A stretch of 64,000 nucleotides of DNA from Neurospora tetrasperma FGSC 2508. Taxonomy: Eukaryota > Ascomycota > Sordariomycetes > Sordariales > Sordariaceae. Position numbers and translations under genes: made by a program. Location of the stretch: NCBI RefSeq assembly GCF_000213175.1, contig NW_009799103.1, positions 3,125,896 through 3,189,895 of the forward strand, given 5' to 3'. Below are positions 1 through 12,535 of the stretch, piece by piece. The notes under the pieces were generated by a model. It saw only the letters and a program-made list of their open reading frames with translations. It was not told the DNA's origin and made no database searches. Each line of letters begins with the position of its first letter. The stretch's first letter is position 1.

Positions 1-1120
1 ACCACTAAACCACTGGCGCTGGTTGGTTATTGATACATTTTGTGAGAGAATTTGCCCTACTTTTACAAATACCTCCAATCCCCGCTAGCTCTGTTACTCT
101 TGTTCACCTAGCGTACGTACGGCTGGAGCACCAAACATACGCCGAGTGATGACACAAGGGAAAATATGTACAGCACATGACATCGAGAAGATGAATAGAG
201 AAACCAGAGACAAGACAGGAATAGGAGCTATCTGAAGAAATTATTTGTCAAGTATCTTCCGTTGCGTTGTGGTACCTACCTACCGGATCAGCGATGTCAT
301 TCATCTTTCAACTTTCGGAGTGTCCCAACTCTCACAGTATATAAAAAGAGACTGTGCATAAGTAAGTAATGGTGGCTTTTCCAAAAGTGTAAACCGCTAA
401 CTAGCTTTTTCTAATCGGTCTGGTTGGACTGAGATTAGACCACATCGACATCTGGTCAAACATGTTTCTTGGCTTGCGTTATTAAACTCGTACTCAGACA
501 GCAAGAAAAAACAAAGTCGAAGGTATTCCGACGATCGAGCCCGAGTTCGAACAAACGGAGCCTGAAACCGGGACATGGGATTTGCACTCGGCCCGGATGG
601 CGGCGCGGAGATCGGAGGATATGGAGCCCGGAATACGGAGCTGTACCGAGCACTGGCTTGGCCCCGCATCATCTTTGGTAACTTACTCCAGTCATCACTC
701 AAGCCTCCTGGCCTTGGGAACATTTGAGAAGTTGCTCGTAGGTGGGATTACTGTCATTCGCATCTATCAACCCCCCCGTTTCAAAGTTCCGTTCTAGAAA
801 GCCCGCCCCCTTTTTTTTACCCCATGGATGGACGGGTTCTGTCATCGAACATCAAAAATGATTGCATTTGGGTCCATGTCATTGGTCTAGTATGGGAACA
901 AGTGAAGTGAGCTGCCTTGGGGATGCAGCAGGTATGCTTCTAGCAGGCACGACGGAGCTTATGGAAGCTTGCTTGGTTGCGCGCGCCTTGCATTTCCTCT
1001 TTCTCACGTTCGTGTATACCTAGAGGCACCTCCTCAATCTGCCCTGTCCCCACCAGGACAATTTCCTTGCAGAGAAAATGTCAACGAACACCTAAGATCA
1101 CGAACTCTGTCTTGCACAAA
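1..1120. other. Left-edge intergenic region
   Basis: No convincing gene. A TATATAAAA box-like string lies at 338-346 on the + strand, but nothing clearly coding starts within the usual distance downstream. The next ATG in good context is at 1121, so this could belong to a long leader or be fortuitous. Short open frames here (for example 397-723 on the - strand) have no recognisable domain. Confidence 0.5.
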
Positions 1121-2226
1121 ATGGCCACTAGGAACCTCTTAAACTTCAGCCTTAGCCTTGTTTTCCACGTCTCCATGGCTGTGGCATCATCATCATCATC
1201 ATCAGCCCAATTGACCCTCACCATCGGCTCCCCCTCCAACCCCCCCTTCGGCCTCCCGCCCTCCGACTTCGCCCTCGCCATCGCCCACCCCGTCTCCAAC
1301 GCCTCATTCCCAACCACGGGCTACAACACCTCCATCCCCGCCGGCCCCGCCGACGCCACTGGCAGTGAAGTTCCCGGGTGGTATCTCTCCATCAGCGTGG
1401 CAGCCAACATACCCTTGACCAACGCATCCGACACCTCCTCCTCCTCCATATCGGCAAAAGACAAGAAGAGCAAATTCACCGAGGCGGCAGTCCTGTCGCT
1501 TGTGCCTCCTTCTACCCACCGACAGGAAGGACTAGACGCCGAAAGCTGGAGGGTGTGCGCCATCGTGTTTACCGGGGGTCTATCGGACGAGACGACGGAG
1601 ACGGCGCAGACCGCGAGGTTGGACGGCACTTGTGCGGCGTTGCTGCCGAGTGAGTGTATTCAAGGGCTACAGATTAATAGCGTGGCGAATAACACTGGGA
1701 AGGACAAGGATGATCTAGGGGCGTGTGGGAGTTTGGCGGTTCCTGATGCGTGTTTGGAGTATTTCGGGGGGACGATTGGGGTTGGGTATGGTGAGTTTTC
1801 CACCTTGGGTTGATGTGTTGATGTCCACTGGCGTGGACCTGGTGGTGTCGAGATATATACCTTGGACTAGATGCTGATTTTGTGCTAACATGATGACTTC
1901 TTCTTCTTCTTCAAGAGATCGATAGCAGCAACTTTGATCAAAGCAATCGACGGTATTCCTTCTTTGCGGGGGCTTCGGCTCCAGCTGGCAAAGACAACGC
2001 CTCGGCGCTTGTGGCTATGGAGCGCGTGGTATGGCCGGTGGTGATAACGTGGACACACTTCTCTTCTAGCGGTGAGGTTCATGATAGCGCTGGCTGGCTG
2101 TCTTGCGTTAAGGCGCCGAACACTACGAATTGGATAGCCGCGAAGAATGCAGGAATGGGCAGGGGAAAGTTTATGTGGGCTTTGATAGTTGCCCTTGTCT
2201 TAACGGGTGTTGTAACCGCCATCTAG
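1121..2226 (+). CDS. Secreted, possibly GPI-anchored protein of unknown function
   Basis: Two exons, 1121-1790 and 1916-2226, give 326 aa. The intron has a GTGAGT donor at 1791 and a TTCAAG acceptor, and the frame closes exactly across it. I chose the ATG at 1121 because it sits in a Neurospora-like context (CACAAAATGGCC) and opens directly on a signal-peptide-like segment (residues 1-22) followed by a run of six serines encoded by a CAT/TCA microsatellite. The body is Ser/Thr-rich with several N-glycosylation sequons and about six cysteines in its second half. The C-terminus is a single hydrophobic segment ending in ALIVALVLTGVVTAI, preceded by small residues and a basic patch, as in GPI-attachment signals; a plain tail anchor is the alternative. 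I do not recognise the family. A cell-surface location is inference from the two hydrophobic ends. Confidence 0.72.
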
Positions 2227-4945
2227 ATCGGTAGTTCGATGACCCAAGACCGGGCCTACATGGGTGGAATGGGATCTCGACGCTGCTCAGCTATTGCTTG
2301 TAGTGTAATTGTGGTGGTGATATGTAATGTCGATTCATGTTCTTCTATTTTGTCGCCGTCCTCGTTGCCATTACTGTTGGGATGTTGTTAGCTGGCGCAT
2401 CAGGGACTGTCGGTCATTCTGCAAATGCTGCTTCGACGATACAACAAAGGACAATCTTCGCCCAAACCCTCTAACTCTTTGGAAACCATTTTCTGCACAG
2501 CATAGAAAACAGGTTAGGAAGACCCTTTCATGGATCACATCCTCATCATGGTCGCCGGATGAAGCCAAGAAGTGTCGTTGGGGTGTGGGATTTTAGAGTT
2601 GCCCAGCGTCACTAGCGTTGCCCTGAAGCTTGGGGCCATGACGGTCTAGGCTGCCCACTAACGGGTTCGGTTAGGTACCTAGCACGGGCCTCTTCCAATC
2701 AGTTGGTTCCTCACTGTCTCGACGGGAGATGTGGCTGCCTGGCCAAGCCGCTCCAACATCGATCTCAAAAGCATGGCGGCGGCGGTGGTCATGAAGTTGG
2801 GTTGGTATCCAACTTGATGCAGCTTAGCGCCCGCCTTTGTCTTTGGAGGTTGTTGACACGGCCTCCCGAGCCCTCCTTGCAGACGACAGGTTTTTATGGC
2901 GATGAACCTCGCTGATGTGAGTGGAAACTTGTTGACCGTTGTGCTTCTACCGCTCGTACATACCTACCTACTATGTATGTATTCTTGTCAGGATGGCATC
3001 GAACTCTGACTGGACTAGGCCTAGATAGCGTCCTGTGGTTGTGTGATGGATGGAAGCAGCCACGTGACACCATCAAAATGATGGCGCATATGTGCCCCCT
3101 TTTTGGTGCAGTCCAGACCTTCTCCGGCTTTGGCCAATTGCAGGGATATCCCCTCACAAAAGTCTGATGTGGAAATTGAAGCTGGAAGACACTCACATAA
3201 CGCAAAGCATTGATCAAGGCATCATGTTTGTCTCAAGTTGAAGAGTATGTCTCAATACCTCTTATCATGCTCTTCTGGACTCGTAGATGTAGTTGTCTCG
3301 GAATACGATATGGATACCAAGTTCTAGAGTCGTTCCTGAAATGGAAAAGAAACCCACGGATGTCTGACAGCTTGGCGGCTTGCTTGGCAGGAGTGGCCGC
3401 GGGGTGGGTGTGGACCCTGGGCCTGCCGAGGAACGGTTGCATCTGCGTTAGAACATCCATCTCCATTGCACCAGGGCAGGGCAATCTCCAAAAGAGAGAA
3501 GGGACGAAGAGGATGGAATATGAGCTCCCTGAATATCGTCAGGTTGGTTTATCGCGCAATTGTCATTCTAAATGAAGAGTGTAACATCGAATTGATGAGC
3601 ATCAACACGATCAACAGTTACATTCGTCCTGAAACAAGCACTCGGTTTAAAACGGCCTCGGGATCTTCATTCTTGCCTTGCTTTCCCCTGAGAGTCTGCC
3701 CGGGAATTTTAGTGGATCGAGAGGGGATCATCCAAGTATCTGGCGATTGCATGCGAATCATAGCAGTAAACGGCAGCCACATTGCTGCCCATGCCTTGAT
3801 TGGCAATGCTGCGGCATTAGTAGGAGAGGTACCTCGGCTTAATCCCACGCCAGCCGATGCTGGGATTTCATCTTCAGTTGTTCCCTTCACTACAGTTTCT
3901 CAACAGATTGACCAGAACACGATAGGTACTAGTATTGTAGAACCAAGTATCTCCGAGTAGGTATGTCACGGTCGATTTATGCATCCCAAGCCTGCGCATT
4001 TTTTCCACAGACCAAGACGTATTCCGGCGTGTCGGTTCGATTAGGACGACTCATCCCATCTCATGGCGTCCTGTGCTTACCCTGGGTTTCCCGTTCAGGC
4101 TCTAGCAGGGAAGAGCCACCATACCACGACCCAATGCGATGAGACAGAACAAAAACAGCTTATTTCATTTACTCTACCGTGTGCTCCATTCAACCTCCGA
4201 TCAGAGACATGACATGTCAGAGCCCTTTCGAGTCGACACCGCCCCTCCCTCCCCTCCCTCCTTTGCCTCCTCCTCCTGCGTTGCAGGTCCTTCTACCTGC
4301 GAGTCTGCTTCACCTACCTGAGGTAGATACCTAGGTACCTTACCGATTGACATTTGTTTGGTTTGCCATCTCGAACAAGCAACATGGCGGCATGAAAGCC
4401 CCCAACATTGGACTTCCCATTTTTTTCCTTTTTTTCTTTCCATCCGTTTAGCTGGTGTCTTTGAGCCATTGATATCCCCAACTTTTCCATGCTACCACTC
4501 AGGAACGGGTCCCGGTATGGTGGGCTCGTATTTGGTATCTCTAGTCGCTCATTAATTCCTCTTTCAGCCCTGTCTAGCGTCTACCCTGCCACCTTTTCCC
4601 ACGCTTCTCCATTCCTTATTTTAGCCGCCCTGCAACCAACCCTGCATTCCGCGAGTCCGGCGCTGAGGTTTGAACCTTGCCGAGCCCACCTGGAGGGATC
4701 CCCGGCTTACGCGATCACAGGAGACTGACTTGATCCCGATTCCACTCGCCGCCCCTGCTGCCCTCCACTCAAGGCACTAAAGATACACCTCCACCCACCT
4801 CTTCGTGATTCTCCAGGCGATCGTCGAACCTGGTGGATCATTCAGCTCCATGGGGAACTCGAGAGTGGCATGACGTCTGCACTCTCTCTTGATCGCGACT
4901 GAATCTTTCTTTTCTGCGCCCGCGACCTGATCTGTTTCCCTTCAA
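2227..4945. other. 2.7-kb intergenic region without a supportable gene
   Basis: The 3' flank of the unknown surface-protein gene and 5' flank of the glycosyltransferase gene. Several open frames of 60-165 codons exist, but they lack ATG starts or recognisable domains. A self-complementary TACCTAGGTA sits at 4328-4337, and C/T-rich stretches occur at 4230-4320. Confidence 0.5.
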
Positions 4946-6517
4946 ATGATCAAGACGCCCCGTCGTGGCCAAGACAACCTCTGCTTCATCCCCACGCTGC
5001 CCAGGATGTTCACGCGCAAATCCATCACCATCGCCCTATGTGCGGCTTTCAGTCTGCTTCTTCTTCTGGCCACCTCGAGGCGTCTTGGCGGCTGGACTGC
5101 CATTGACGACCCTCTCTACCAGTCTGGTGGCCATGGTCACCACCCTCCCCCACCGCCGGGACACAATGGTCCTGGCCCCAGGCCACATCCCTCCGAGAAC
5201 CCAGACTGCGCCGGTTACCCGATTCCCGACAACATTCTGGTTATCATGAAGACGGGCGCGTCGGAATCCTTCAACCGCGTGCCCACTCAACTTATGACGG
5301 TGCTCAAATGTGTACCCGACTTCCTCATCTTTAGCGACATGGAACAGAAGATTGGTGGATACCCGGTGTACGACAGCTTGTCCAACGTGTCAGCCGAGGC
5401 CATGGAGGGGAACTCGGACTTTGACCTGTACCGTCGCCAAAAGGCGTGCCCTGTTGATGTCGAGGGCTGCAACAAGCAGGGCAACCCCGCGACCGAAGGC
5501 TGGAATCTCGACAAGTATAAAAATGTCCACATGGCGGAGCAGACGTATAAGATGCGCCCAGGCTACGACTGGTACGTCTTTGTAGACGCCGACACATATG
5601 TCCTGTGGCCCAACCTGGTACACTGGCTAGGCAAACTGAACCCGAACAAGAAGCACTACCTTGGCAGTGTCACCTTGATCCAGGGCTTCAGATTCGGTCA
5701 TGGCGGGTCGGGCTATATCGTCAGCAAGGCGTCGATGAAGGCGCTCGTCGACGAGAATCCGGGCGTGGGACAAAAGTACGACTTGCGCGCAAAGCGTGAA
5801 TGCTGCGGAGACTACGTTTTTGCCTTGGCGCTCAAAGATAACGCTGATGTCTCTGTCGAACAAATGGTGAGTTTCTCTGTGCGCACGAATTGAGAATAGA
5901 TTCAATGTACTAACCAAGGTGTTTCACAGTGGCCGACCATCAACGGCGAGAAGCCCGCAACGCTTCCGTTTGGTCCCTGGCATTGGTGCCACCCAATCGT
6001 GACGATGCACCACATGAATAGCGAAGAGATCAACACGTTTTGGGAGTTCGAGCGCCGCTTCCGCAGAGAGCAAATTGCATCCGGAAAGCCGCGACCCCTT
6101 CTCATCAAGGACATCTATCACGAATATCTCGAACCCAAGCTCAAGCGCGAGCAGCTTGACTGGGATAACAAGTCCGACGACCGTTTCTATGTCGACATTT
6201 CCGCAAAACAATGGGACGAGGGCACCCTCCATCGCATGAAGCCGGCGAACGAATACAACGAGCTCGAAAAGGTCGCCCACCGATCAGCCTCCGACTGCGA
6301 AGCGGCGTGCAAGAGCTTGCCTCCCGATGACTGCGTGCAATACAAGTACGAGGATGGAAAGTGTGCCATGCATAGGTCCTTCATTCTGGGCAAGCCGGTA
6401 CCGAAGAAAGAAGGGGCCAAGCAAAGCATCAGTGGTTGGGATGTTGAAAAGATCAAGGAGTGGACCGAAAGGGAGAAGGTCTGCGACAAGATCCAGTGGC
6501 CGAACCTCTCTAGCTAA
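4946..6517 (+). CDS. Type II membrane glycosyltransferase, GT31-like, with C-terminal PAN/apple-like region
   Basis: Two exons, 4946-5866 and 5930-6517, give 502 aa; the 63-nt intron is phase 0 with donor GTGAGT and acceptor TTTCACAG. Residues about 25-43 form one N-terminal membrane anchor, then comes a His/Pro-rich stem, as in Golgi glycosyltransferases. The central part carries the string ILVIMKTGASE and the metal-binding DxD motif in WYVFVDADTYV (about residue 213), followed by GGSGYIVSKASM, all typical of fungal GT31-like (fringe/beta-1,3-glycosyltransferase) proteins. After the intron, WHWCHP and a cysteine-patterned stretch (about residues 420-465: DCEAACKSLPPDDCVQYKYEDGKC) resemble a PAN/apple module. 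The likely role is extending glycans on secretory or wall proteins in the Golgi; donor and acceptor sugars cannot be read from the sequence. A second in-frame ATG at 5006 lies just before the anchor and is an alternative start. Confidence 0.85.
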
Positions 6518-7283
6518 ATGGGCACATTCGAAGAAAAAAACAAAAAAAAACAGCATCATATTTGAATTATAGCGGCCATCGCCCCATGACCTGCGTCAAG
6601 CTGGCTTTAAGTGGCCGTCACTCCACACACGCATTTCTCGGGTGCGGAGGTGCGCTTCTCGTGTGCGGAGGCGCGCAAGCACATGCACAACATTCCTCGG
6701 ATGTTGCACTTAGAGGGTATCGACCATCATGGTTGATTTGTCCTCGACGTCGGGTATGCTTTACAATGTGGAGGTACCAAGCAACTGGTAATTATAGAGC
6801 GACCTTCGAAAAGAATGGGTGTGGGAACTCGGTCCGCAGCAGTTGCATAACAATGTGGATCACGAGGGTCATAAAGATGTACTTGCTCAAGTAAGGAAGA
6901 AGTCCGCTTATAACAATATCGGATTGGGATAACCTGGGCATGAGGAAGATTTTTTCGAATGTGTAATACTTGGCTTGGACTTGGGAGATCATGGATAAGA
7001 GGGATAGAGGGCGTTATGGTGCTTTTGGGGGGTTACTCTTACCATCGGGACAGCGGATAGCACAAGCGGATATAGCGCATTATCGGACACATCTGCATTG
7101 TAATGACGATAATCAAAAGATAGTTGGAATGACTAACTTCAGTTGTTCATAATCATACTAATCATCTTCCAAGGTCCAATCGTGTTGTTTAATTGACATC
7201 CAAGTAGAACCGACTGAGGCTGCTTATGATTCTTAAGGAGTACGACTGGGCAGGATTTCAACATCCAATGGCAGCTCGCAGCT
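6518..7283. other. Intergenic region between glycosyltransferase and tRNA
   Basis: An A-rich stretch lies directly after the glycosyltransferase stop codon (6531-6552). Nothing else is supportable; open frames are short and without known domains. Confidence 0.5.
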
Positions 7284-7356
7284 GCCCGGCTAGCTCAATC
7301 GGTAGAGCGTGAGACTCTTAATCTCAAGGTTGTGGGTTCGACCCCCACGTCGGGCT
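7284..7356 (+). tRNA. tRNA-Lys (anticodon CTT)
   Basis: A 73-nt cloverleaf can be folded by eye. The acceptor stem GCCCGGC pairs with GTCGGGC (one G-U pair) and the discriminator is T. The D arm contains the A-box-like TAGCTCAATCGG. The anticodon stem TGAGA/TCTCA closes the loop CTCTTAA, giving anticodon CTT (lysine, AAG codons). The T arm is GTGGG-TTCGACC-CCCAC with a good B box. There is no intron, and CCA is not encoded, as expected for a eukaryotic nuclear tRNA. Confidence 0.96.
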
Positions 7357-7383
7357 CAATTCCCGATGTTCAACAACATCTTC

Positions 7384-7392
7384 TTTTTTTTT
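7384..7392 (+). terminator. RNA polymerase III terminator of the tRNA gene
   Basis: A run of nine T residues begins about 28 nt after the tRNA 3' end; T runs of four or more on the coding strand end Pol III transcription. Confidence 0.75.
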
Positions 7393-9306
7393 GGTTTTTC
7401 TTCCACTTCGAGAACACCGAGCAGTGATGACAGTGCCGAATCATTTCTTTTATTTTGGGTTAGATGATCTGAGTGGTTATTCGATATGCGGCCCCGGGCA
7501 GGCAAGCGGGCCGGCGGGCGGTTGGGGATGAGATTGAACCAACACGATTAGCGAGATGGGCACCATCAGAAACCACAGCTAGTCGACTTTATGAACGCAA
7601 ACAACGACAGGTCCCGGAGCATCCGGATGGTGGCTGGTGAATCGAACAAAGTTGCCTTTGGATCCTCGGAATAACCAGAGTACGAACAAAAACAAAACTC
7701 GTTTCTTGTGCCATGGGGGCTCCCTACTTTGGTCGACTTCCCCACCCACGACATGGTGAAGCTGTTGTTTCAGCGTTAAACTCCCGTGTTCCGTTTCCTC
7801 GAGGTTTGTCGAGCTTCAAGTTGTGCTCGGGTGTTTTTCCTCTGCCCCTGAGGCGCAGCAACTCAACTTGTCGCATGGTGTAGTTCCTAGCGTTCAGGGG
7901 CTTAAATGGTTCAAGCTTTTGGGGGTGTCAGGGTCCAACCTTGATGACGTCAATTCCGGAAAGATCTCGCTCTGGATGGATGACGGCGTATGTATCACGC
8001 CCGGACCGGCACAACTAAGCCAGCGTACCGAATACCTCTTGGGGGTTGTTCGCCGGGGGTTCAAAATAGCCAGAAAGAAAGGAAAAAATAATTGATGAAG
8101 TGGTAAAAGGAATCGCTTCAGAATACGGTGAGTGCATCTTAAGCCCTTTTTCATTCTTCACAAAGTCACCCGAGGCGCTTCTCTCATGTCATACAGGCCA
8201 CCACCACGCAAGCGAGAGCCCATGCGGCACTCATATCAGTGATGCATGCATGGATGCAGTGTATCTTATCAGCAACCAAAACATCTGCACGATGCGCCCG
8301 GAATTCCCACGATCCGGGAGGTCGCAAAAGGTTTCCGAAACACGTTCGGGCACCTGTCAAAATGCCACAACGCATAGTACAAAGAGAAGGAGAATTAGCG
8401 ATGTGCCGACGGTTGTGTCATGCTGAAGGCAATATGCCTAGGTACAGTACATACCTCTATGTAGATGTCGGATCGTTGTCACTGTTTGGATAAGTCATAG
8501 ACTTTGGATGATCGTTACGCACCCTACTGTAGTGTATAAACGACAACGCAAAAGACGAAACGCTTAGATATTGAACTAGTTGGCTAGGGATCCCAATCTC
8601 TTTAAAAGTCTCTCGAGGTACAACGGAATTCCTTATCGTGTGTCCGAGCTGCGACAGATGTCGCGACAGATGTGAAACAAGCTCGATCTGATCCCCCTTA
8701 GCCACGAGTCGCCAAGGCATAAAAGTTACCAACCTAGATATAATTCTGCGTTGAAATTCCTTCCGAACTGATTCTTGTTCGACAAACGTGTCTTTACAAT
8801 AAACACAGCACTTGTTTCTTTTTAGTTCTGTTGTTTTTGGTGTGTTGTTTCTCTGCATCCTGCTGAGCAACTGACTCCTTCGATTTTCGCACCAACGTCG
8901 ATGCATCACCACCCGCACTTACACAAAAATCGGGAATAGCTGCCAAGATCGACTTGCACATCACTTAACACATGCTGTCTTGGCGAATCACCAGCAACTG
9001 AACGAAGACGACATCAACTCATAGCACCATTCTTTGGACATTAATTCGTCCACACTGTACCGTTTCCGCCAACCGATACTTTAGCAATCAACAAGCACAA
9101 TAAGATCGGGGCTAAGCGATCAAGATCACTTGACAAGCGCAGGCGACACTCACTCTTGGCAGGCCCAAGTGGAAGAAGAATACAACACGTCAACGACGAG
9201 CCGATCACTTGATTTAATATAAACCCCATCGAACCTAACAATTCCTTTGTGCTGCGCACCATAACGCCTAGTAATCAACCTACCCTCAAAACTTCAATTC
9301 TTCGCC
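7393..9306. other. Intergenic region tRNA to oxysterol-binding gene
   Basis: No gene supported. The longest frame (about 8457-8918, - strand) starts at a GTG, has no known domain and lies in the putative promoter of the next gene. The stretch just before 9307 is C/A-rich, as is usual for Neurospora leaders. Confidence 0.5.
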
Positions 9307-10606
9307 ATGGATCACAAATCAGTTTCGTCTCGAGTACGAGACCTCGCCAAGGTACGCATTCCTCCACTTCTTCCCATCCACCCACCTGCCTGCTAGCACT
9401 GTTCGCTTCAAGGCCTCATCATCACTAACACACCTTTCTTCACTCCAGTTTCTATCAACAGTCAAAGGCGACCTCTCCAACATCACCGGCCCGCCGCACC
9501 TCCTGGCCCCGTCCTCCGTCGTCGAAGTAGGCCACTGCTGGGCCCAACGGCCCTCCGTCTTCGCCGCGCCCTCGCTCGAGTCCGACCCCGAAAAGCGCAT
9601 GCTCCTCGTCCTGCGCTGGTTCCTCATCGCCTTGCGCAGCCAGCTCTACATCGGCTCTACCGGTTCCAAGAGCAGCAGCATCCGCAAACCGCTCAACGCC
9701 TTCTTGGGCGAGCTCTTCTTGGCGTCCTGGACCGACGCCGAGAAGAAATGCAACACCACGCTCGTCTCGGAGCAAGTCAGCCACCACCCGCCCATCACCG
9801 CCATGCACGTCAGCGACGCCGAGCACGGCATCCGCTCGACGGGGTACGCGCGCGTCGAAATGACGTTCAATGGCACCGTCAACATCCGCCAGGTCGGCAA
9901 CGCCGTGCTGCATATCGATCGGTTTGACGAGGATTACTTGATTCCGCTGCTGGACGCCAAAGTCCGCGGCATCCTGTCCGGGTGCATGTACCCGGAGGTG
10001 CTGGGCACGTATTCCATTATCGGCAGCAGCGGATACCAGGCCGAGGTCCGGTTCACGGGCGAGGGCATGATTCGGGGGAAGCGCAACTCGTTTGAAGCGC
10101 GGGTGTTTCATAGAGATGATCCCTCGAAACAGACGCTGTATGAAATCAAGGGGTGCTGGAGCGAAGGAGGGTGGACGGTGCGCGATCCGCGCATGGGCGA
10201 GACGGTGGAGGTGTATGATATTGATGCGCCCGAGAACCAACCGGTGCCGATTGTGGTTGATTCACTGGCCGAGCAGGACCCGTGGGAGTCGAGGAGGGCA
10301 TGGGAGGGCGTGTTTAGGGGCATGGCGGAGGGGGATATGCGCATGGTGTTGAATGAGAAGACGAGGATCGAGCAGGCGCAGAGGAGGATGAGGGTTGAGG
10401 AGAAGGAGAGGGGGATAGTGTGGGAGCCTCTGTTCTTCAAGAGCGTACAGCCCGAGGAGCATGAGGTCTTTCATCGGTTAACGGAGGGGACGGGGCTGAA
10501 GTTGCTTAGTGAACGGACGAAGGGGGTGTGGAAGCCGGATTTGGAGAGGATCAAGAAAGCGCAGAGGCCATTTAGGCTGGGTGTTACACCTTTGGGGTAC
10601 TGTTGA
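9307..10606 (+). CDS. Oxysterol-binding protein, Kes1/Osh4 type (lipid exchanger)
   Basis: Two exons, 9307-9351 (15 codons) and 9449-10606, give 400 aa; the intron has a GTACGC donor and CACTCCAG acceptor. The protein is an oxysterol-binding-related domain alone, without PH or ankyrin domains, and close in length to yeast Kes1/Osh4 (about 430 aa). Diagnostic strings are KPLNAFLGELF (about residue 95) and the family signature EQVSHHPP (about residue 123), whose two histidines bind the phosphate of PI4P. The first exon supplies the N-terminal lid region. Known family role: exchange of sterol and phosphatidylinositol-4-phosphate between ER and Golgi or plasma membranes. The 3' part is rich in GAG/AGG codons (Glu/Arg), which gives long spurious antisense frames. 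The stop at 10604-10606 follows a short GYC tail. Confidence 0.92.
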
Positions 10607-12535
10607 TTGTGTGGGGCATTCATTTGGAGCATGTTCATGGTTTGATGTCGTTGGTGTTTTTTTGTTGTCATTTTCTTTTGGGTTGCAGGATATATGGAGC
10701 GTCGGCGTTTGGATATGGGGGTTGTCATGCGCTATGAATAACAAATCTACAGATAGTCTGTTAGTGCGGTTCGTGAACATAGCCGACATCACAATTAAAA
10801 AGGTCATAGAGGTCAATGAGATAATCCTGTGGTGATCGTGAGATTCCTCGGATATACCAGTGAAATTAGAGGTTTTCTGATATATCAGTTCCGAATTGAA
10901 TGCTCACAATTTGTATTTTTGTTTCCGATCCTGAGGAAGTCGTGAACTAACTTAGTGAACGTACCCGGACATAGATGGGGGATCGTGCGCATGTTGCGGG
11001 ATTCTCTGCCACAAGGAAATCAATTTGAGACTTCCTTCCTTCCTTCTTTCAACCACACAAACACTTTCTCACATTGCACTGAACTTTTGCACTACCTCTA
11101 CCCTTTCATTAGTACCCATAGAAGATGAGTTGTCTCTTACGCACCATCTCCGACTGTGGGAGCGTTCGAGTCGAAGGAAAGGAAGGGTTCGCAACGGAAC
11201 CATGACAAAGTCCAATCCTCAACCTACAGGATATCGGCTGGTATCAAGAGGCGGAGGAGGTGGAGGCCTGTCCGTTGCTTATTCACATGTTGAAGTCACG
11301 CTAACTGAAGGTTGAGTCAGTAATGTTTATATCTAGTGTGGTAACGGAATGCGTTGCTGCTGCCATGCTTTCATCACTACCTTGAAACACTTAAGAGAAA
11401 GTCAACAGCAAATAGGCTGCTTTCTACCGTTCAAGTGATAAACCCATATGGTCTCATCGTCACCATGTAGTCGGGGCCCTCAAAAGTCGTGCCAAATTCA
11501 TTTCAAGGTGACTAATCCTATTGAAGGACACTCTCAGACACTGGGCTAGATGATTCAATCAGTGAAGTTCGAGAGAAAAGGCAAAAATGTGTTGATCCAG
11601 ATCAAAACAGCCGAAGGTCTCGATCACTGGTCTTAATTTTTCCAACCCTATATAGGAAACAGAAACATGAGTGTCACCGTTACCCAAGTCAACCCCTGCC
11701 TCCAACTGTGACCACTGCAGTGCACTCAGTTTAACCGGAGACATCCATTCCGCTCTACTTCAGCCGCCGTGCGGTATGAGATCGAATTGAGGTTCACGGC
11801 ACTCAATACAGCTTATGTACGTTTCGTATCATTGCACGAATGAAGGACCAGTGAACAGAAGGGAAGTGGACGCAGCTGATGAGCAATCTAGAAGGCCGGG
11901 GGACGACAAAACCTTCCATGCGGAGTGGGTGATGGGACTGTAGTGTCAGTCCATTGATAGTTTGCAACTTCCGGTTTGGTGCGCTTCAACACGGCAAGCC
12001 GGCCGGATAGCCAAGAAGGAACGTAAGTGCAACTACTCCATCGTTCTTTCTTACACTGCAAGTTGTAGTAATAACCATCATAACCAAGTAATTTCCCTTG
12101 ACTGTAAGAGTGATATCAATGGTAACCGCTCTAGCTGCTTTGCGTTTTACTGCTTAGGTTGCCGCTTCTCGGAGAACCAGAAATCCTCAGGTGCGAGTTC
12201 GCCCATCCTCCGGTTATTGACAACGGTATAATGTGGAAAGGCTAAAATAAAATATCAGGATAATCTAGGATAACCAATAAATGACCGGCAGATGGATTGC
12301 TGGAAGGGCCCTATCCCTCATTGACTTCGGAACAATATAGGTTTTCATCCGCGCTGTGAAAAGTCAGTCATGAGCAGATATTGTCAGACATTAAAAGCAT
12401 CGCAATGAGAAGCTTTAATTCTCCTCAGGCGAGCCACAGAACTGTCTGCATCGCACAATCGACATCTTTCCATTATATTCACCGCTACCCGTCCATCAAT
12501 CAAGAAGAGTAAAGTCCAATTCTACAACCGCCAAA
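10607..12535. other. 1.9-kb intergenic region
   Basis: I see no gene. Base composition is ordinary to slightly AT-rich, and frames are short. The C/A-rich sequence just before 12536 is the likely leader of the next gene. Confidence 0.5.

Noticed and set aside
3466-3960. 164-codon + strand frame
   Set aside because: Begins at TTG, no domain, and no upstream exon that clearly joins.
8457-8918. 153-codon - strand frame upstream of the oxysterol-binding gene
   Set aside because: Non-ATG start, no recognisable motif, in the likely promoter region.
9455-10240. 261-codon - strand frame opposite the oxysterol-binding gene
   Set aside because: Antisense to the EQVSHHPP-bearing gene; no homology features.
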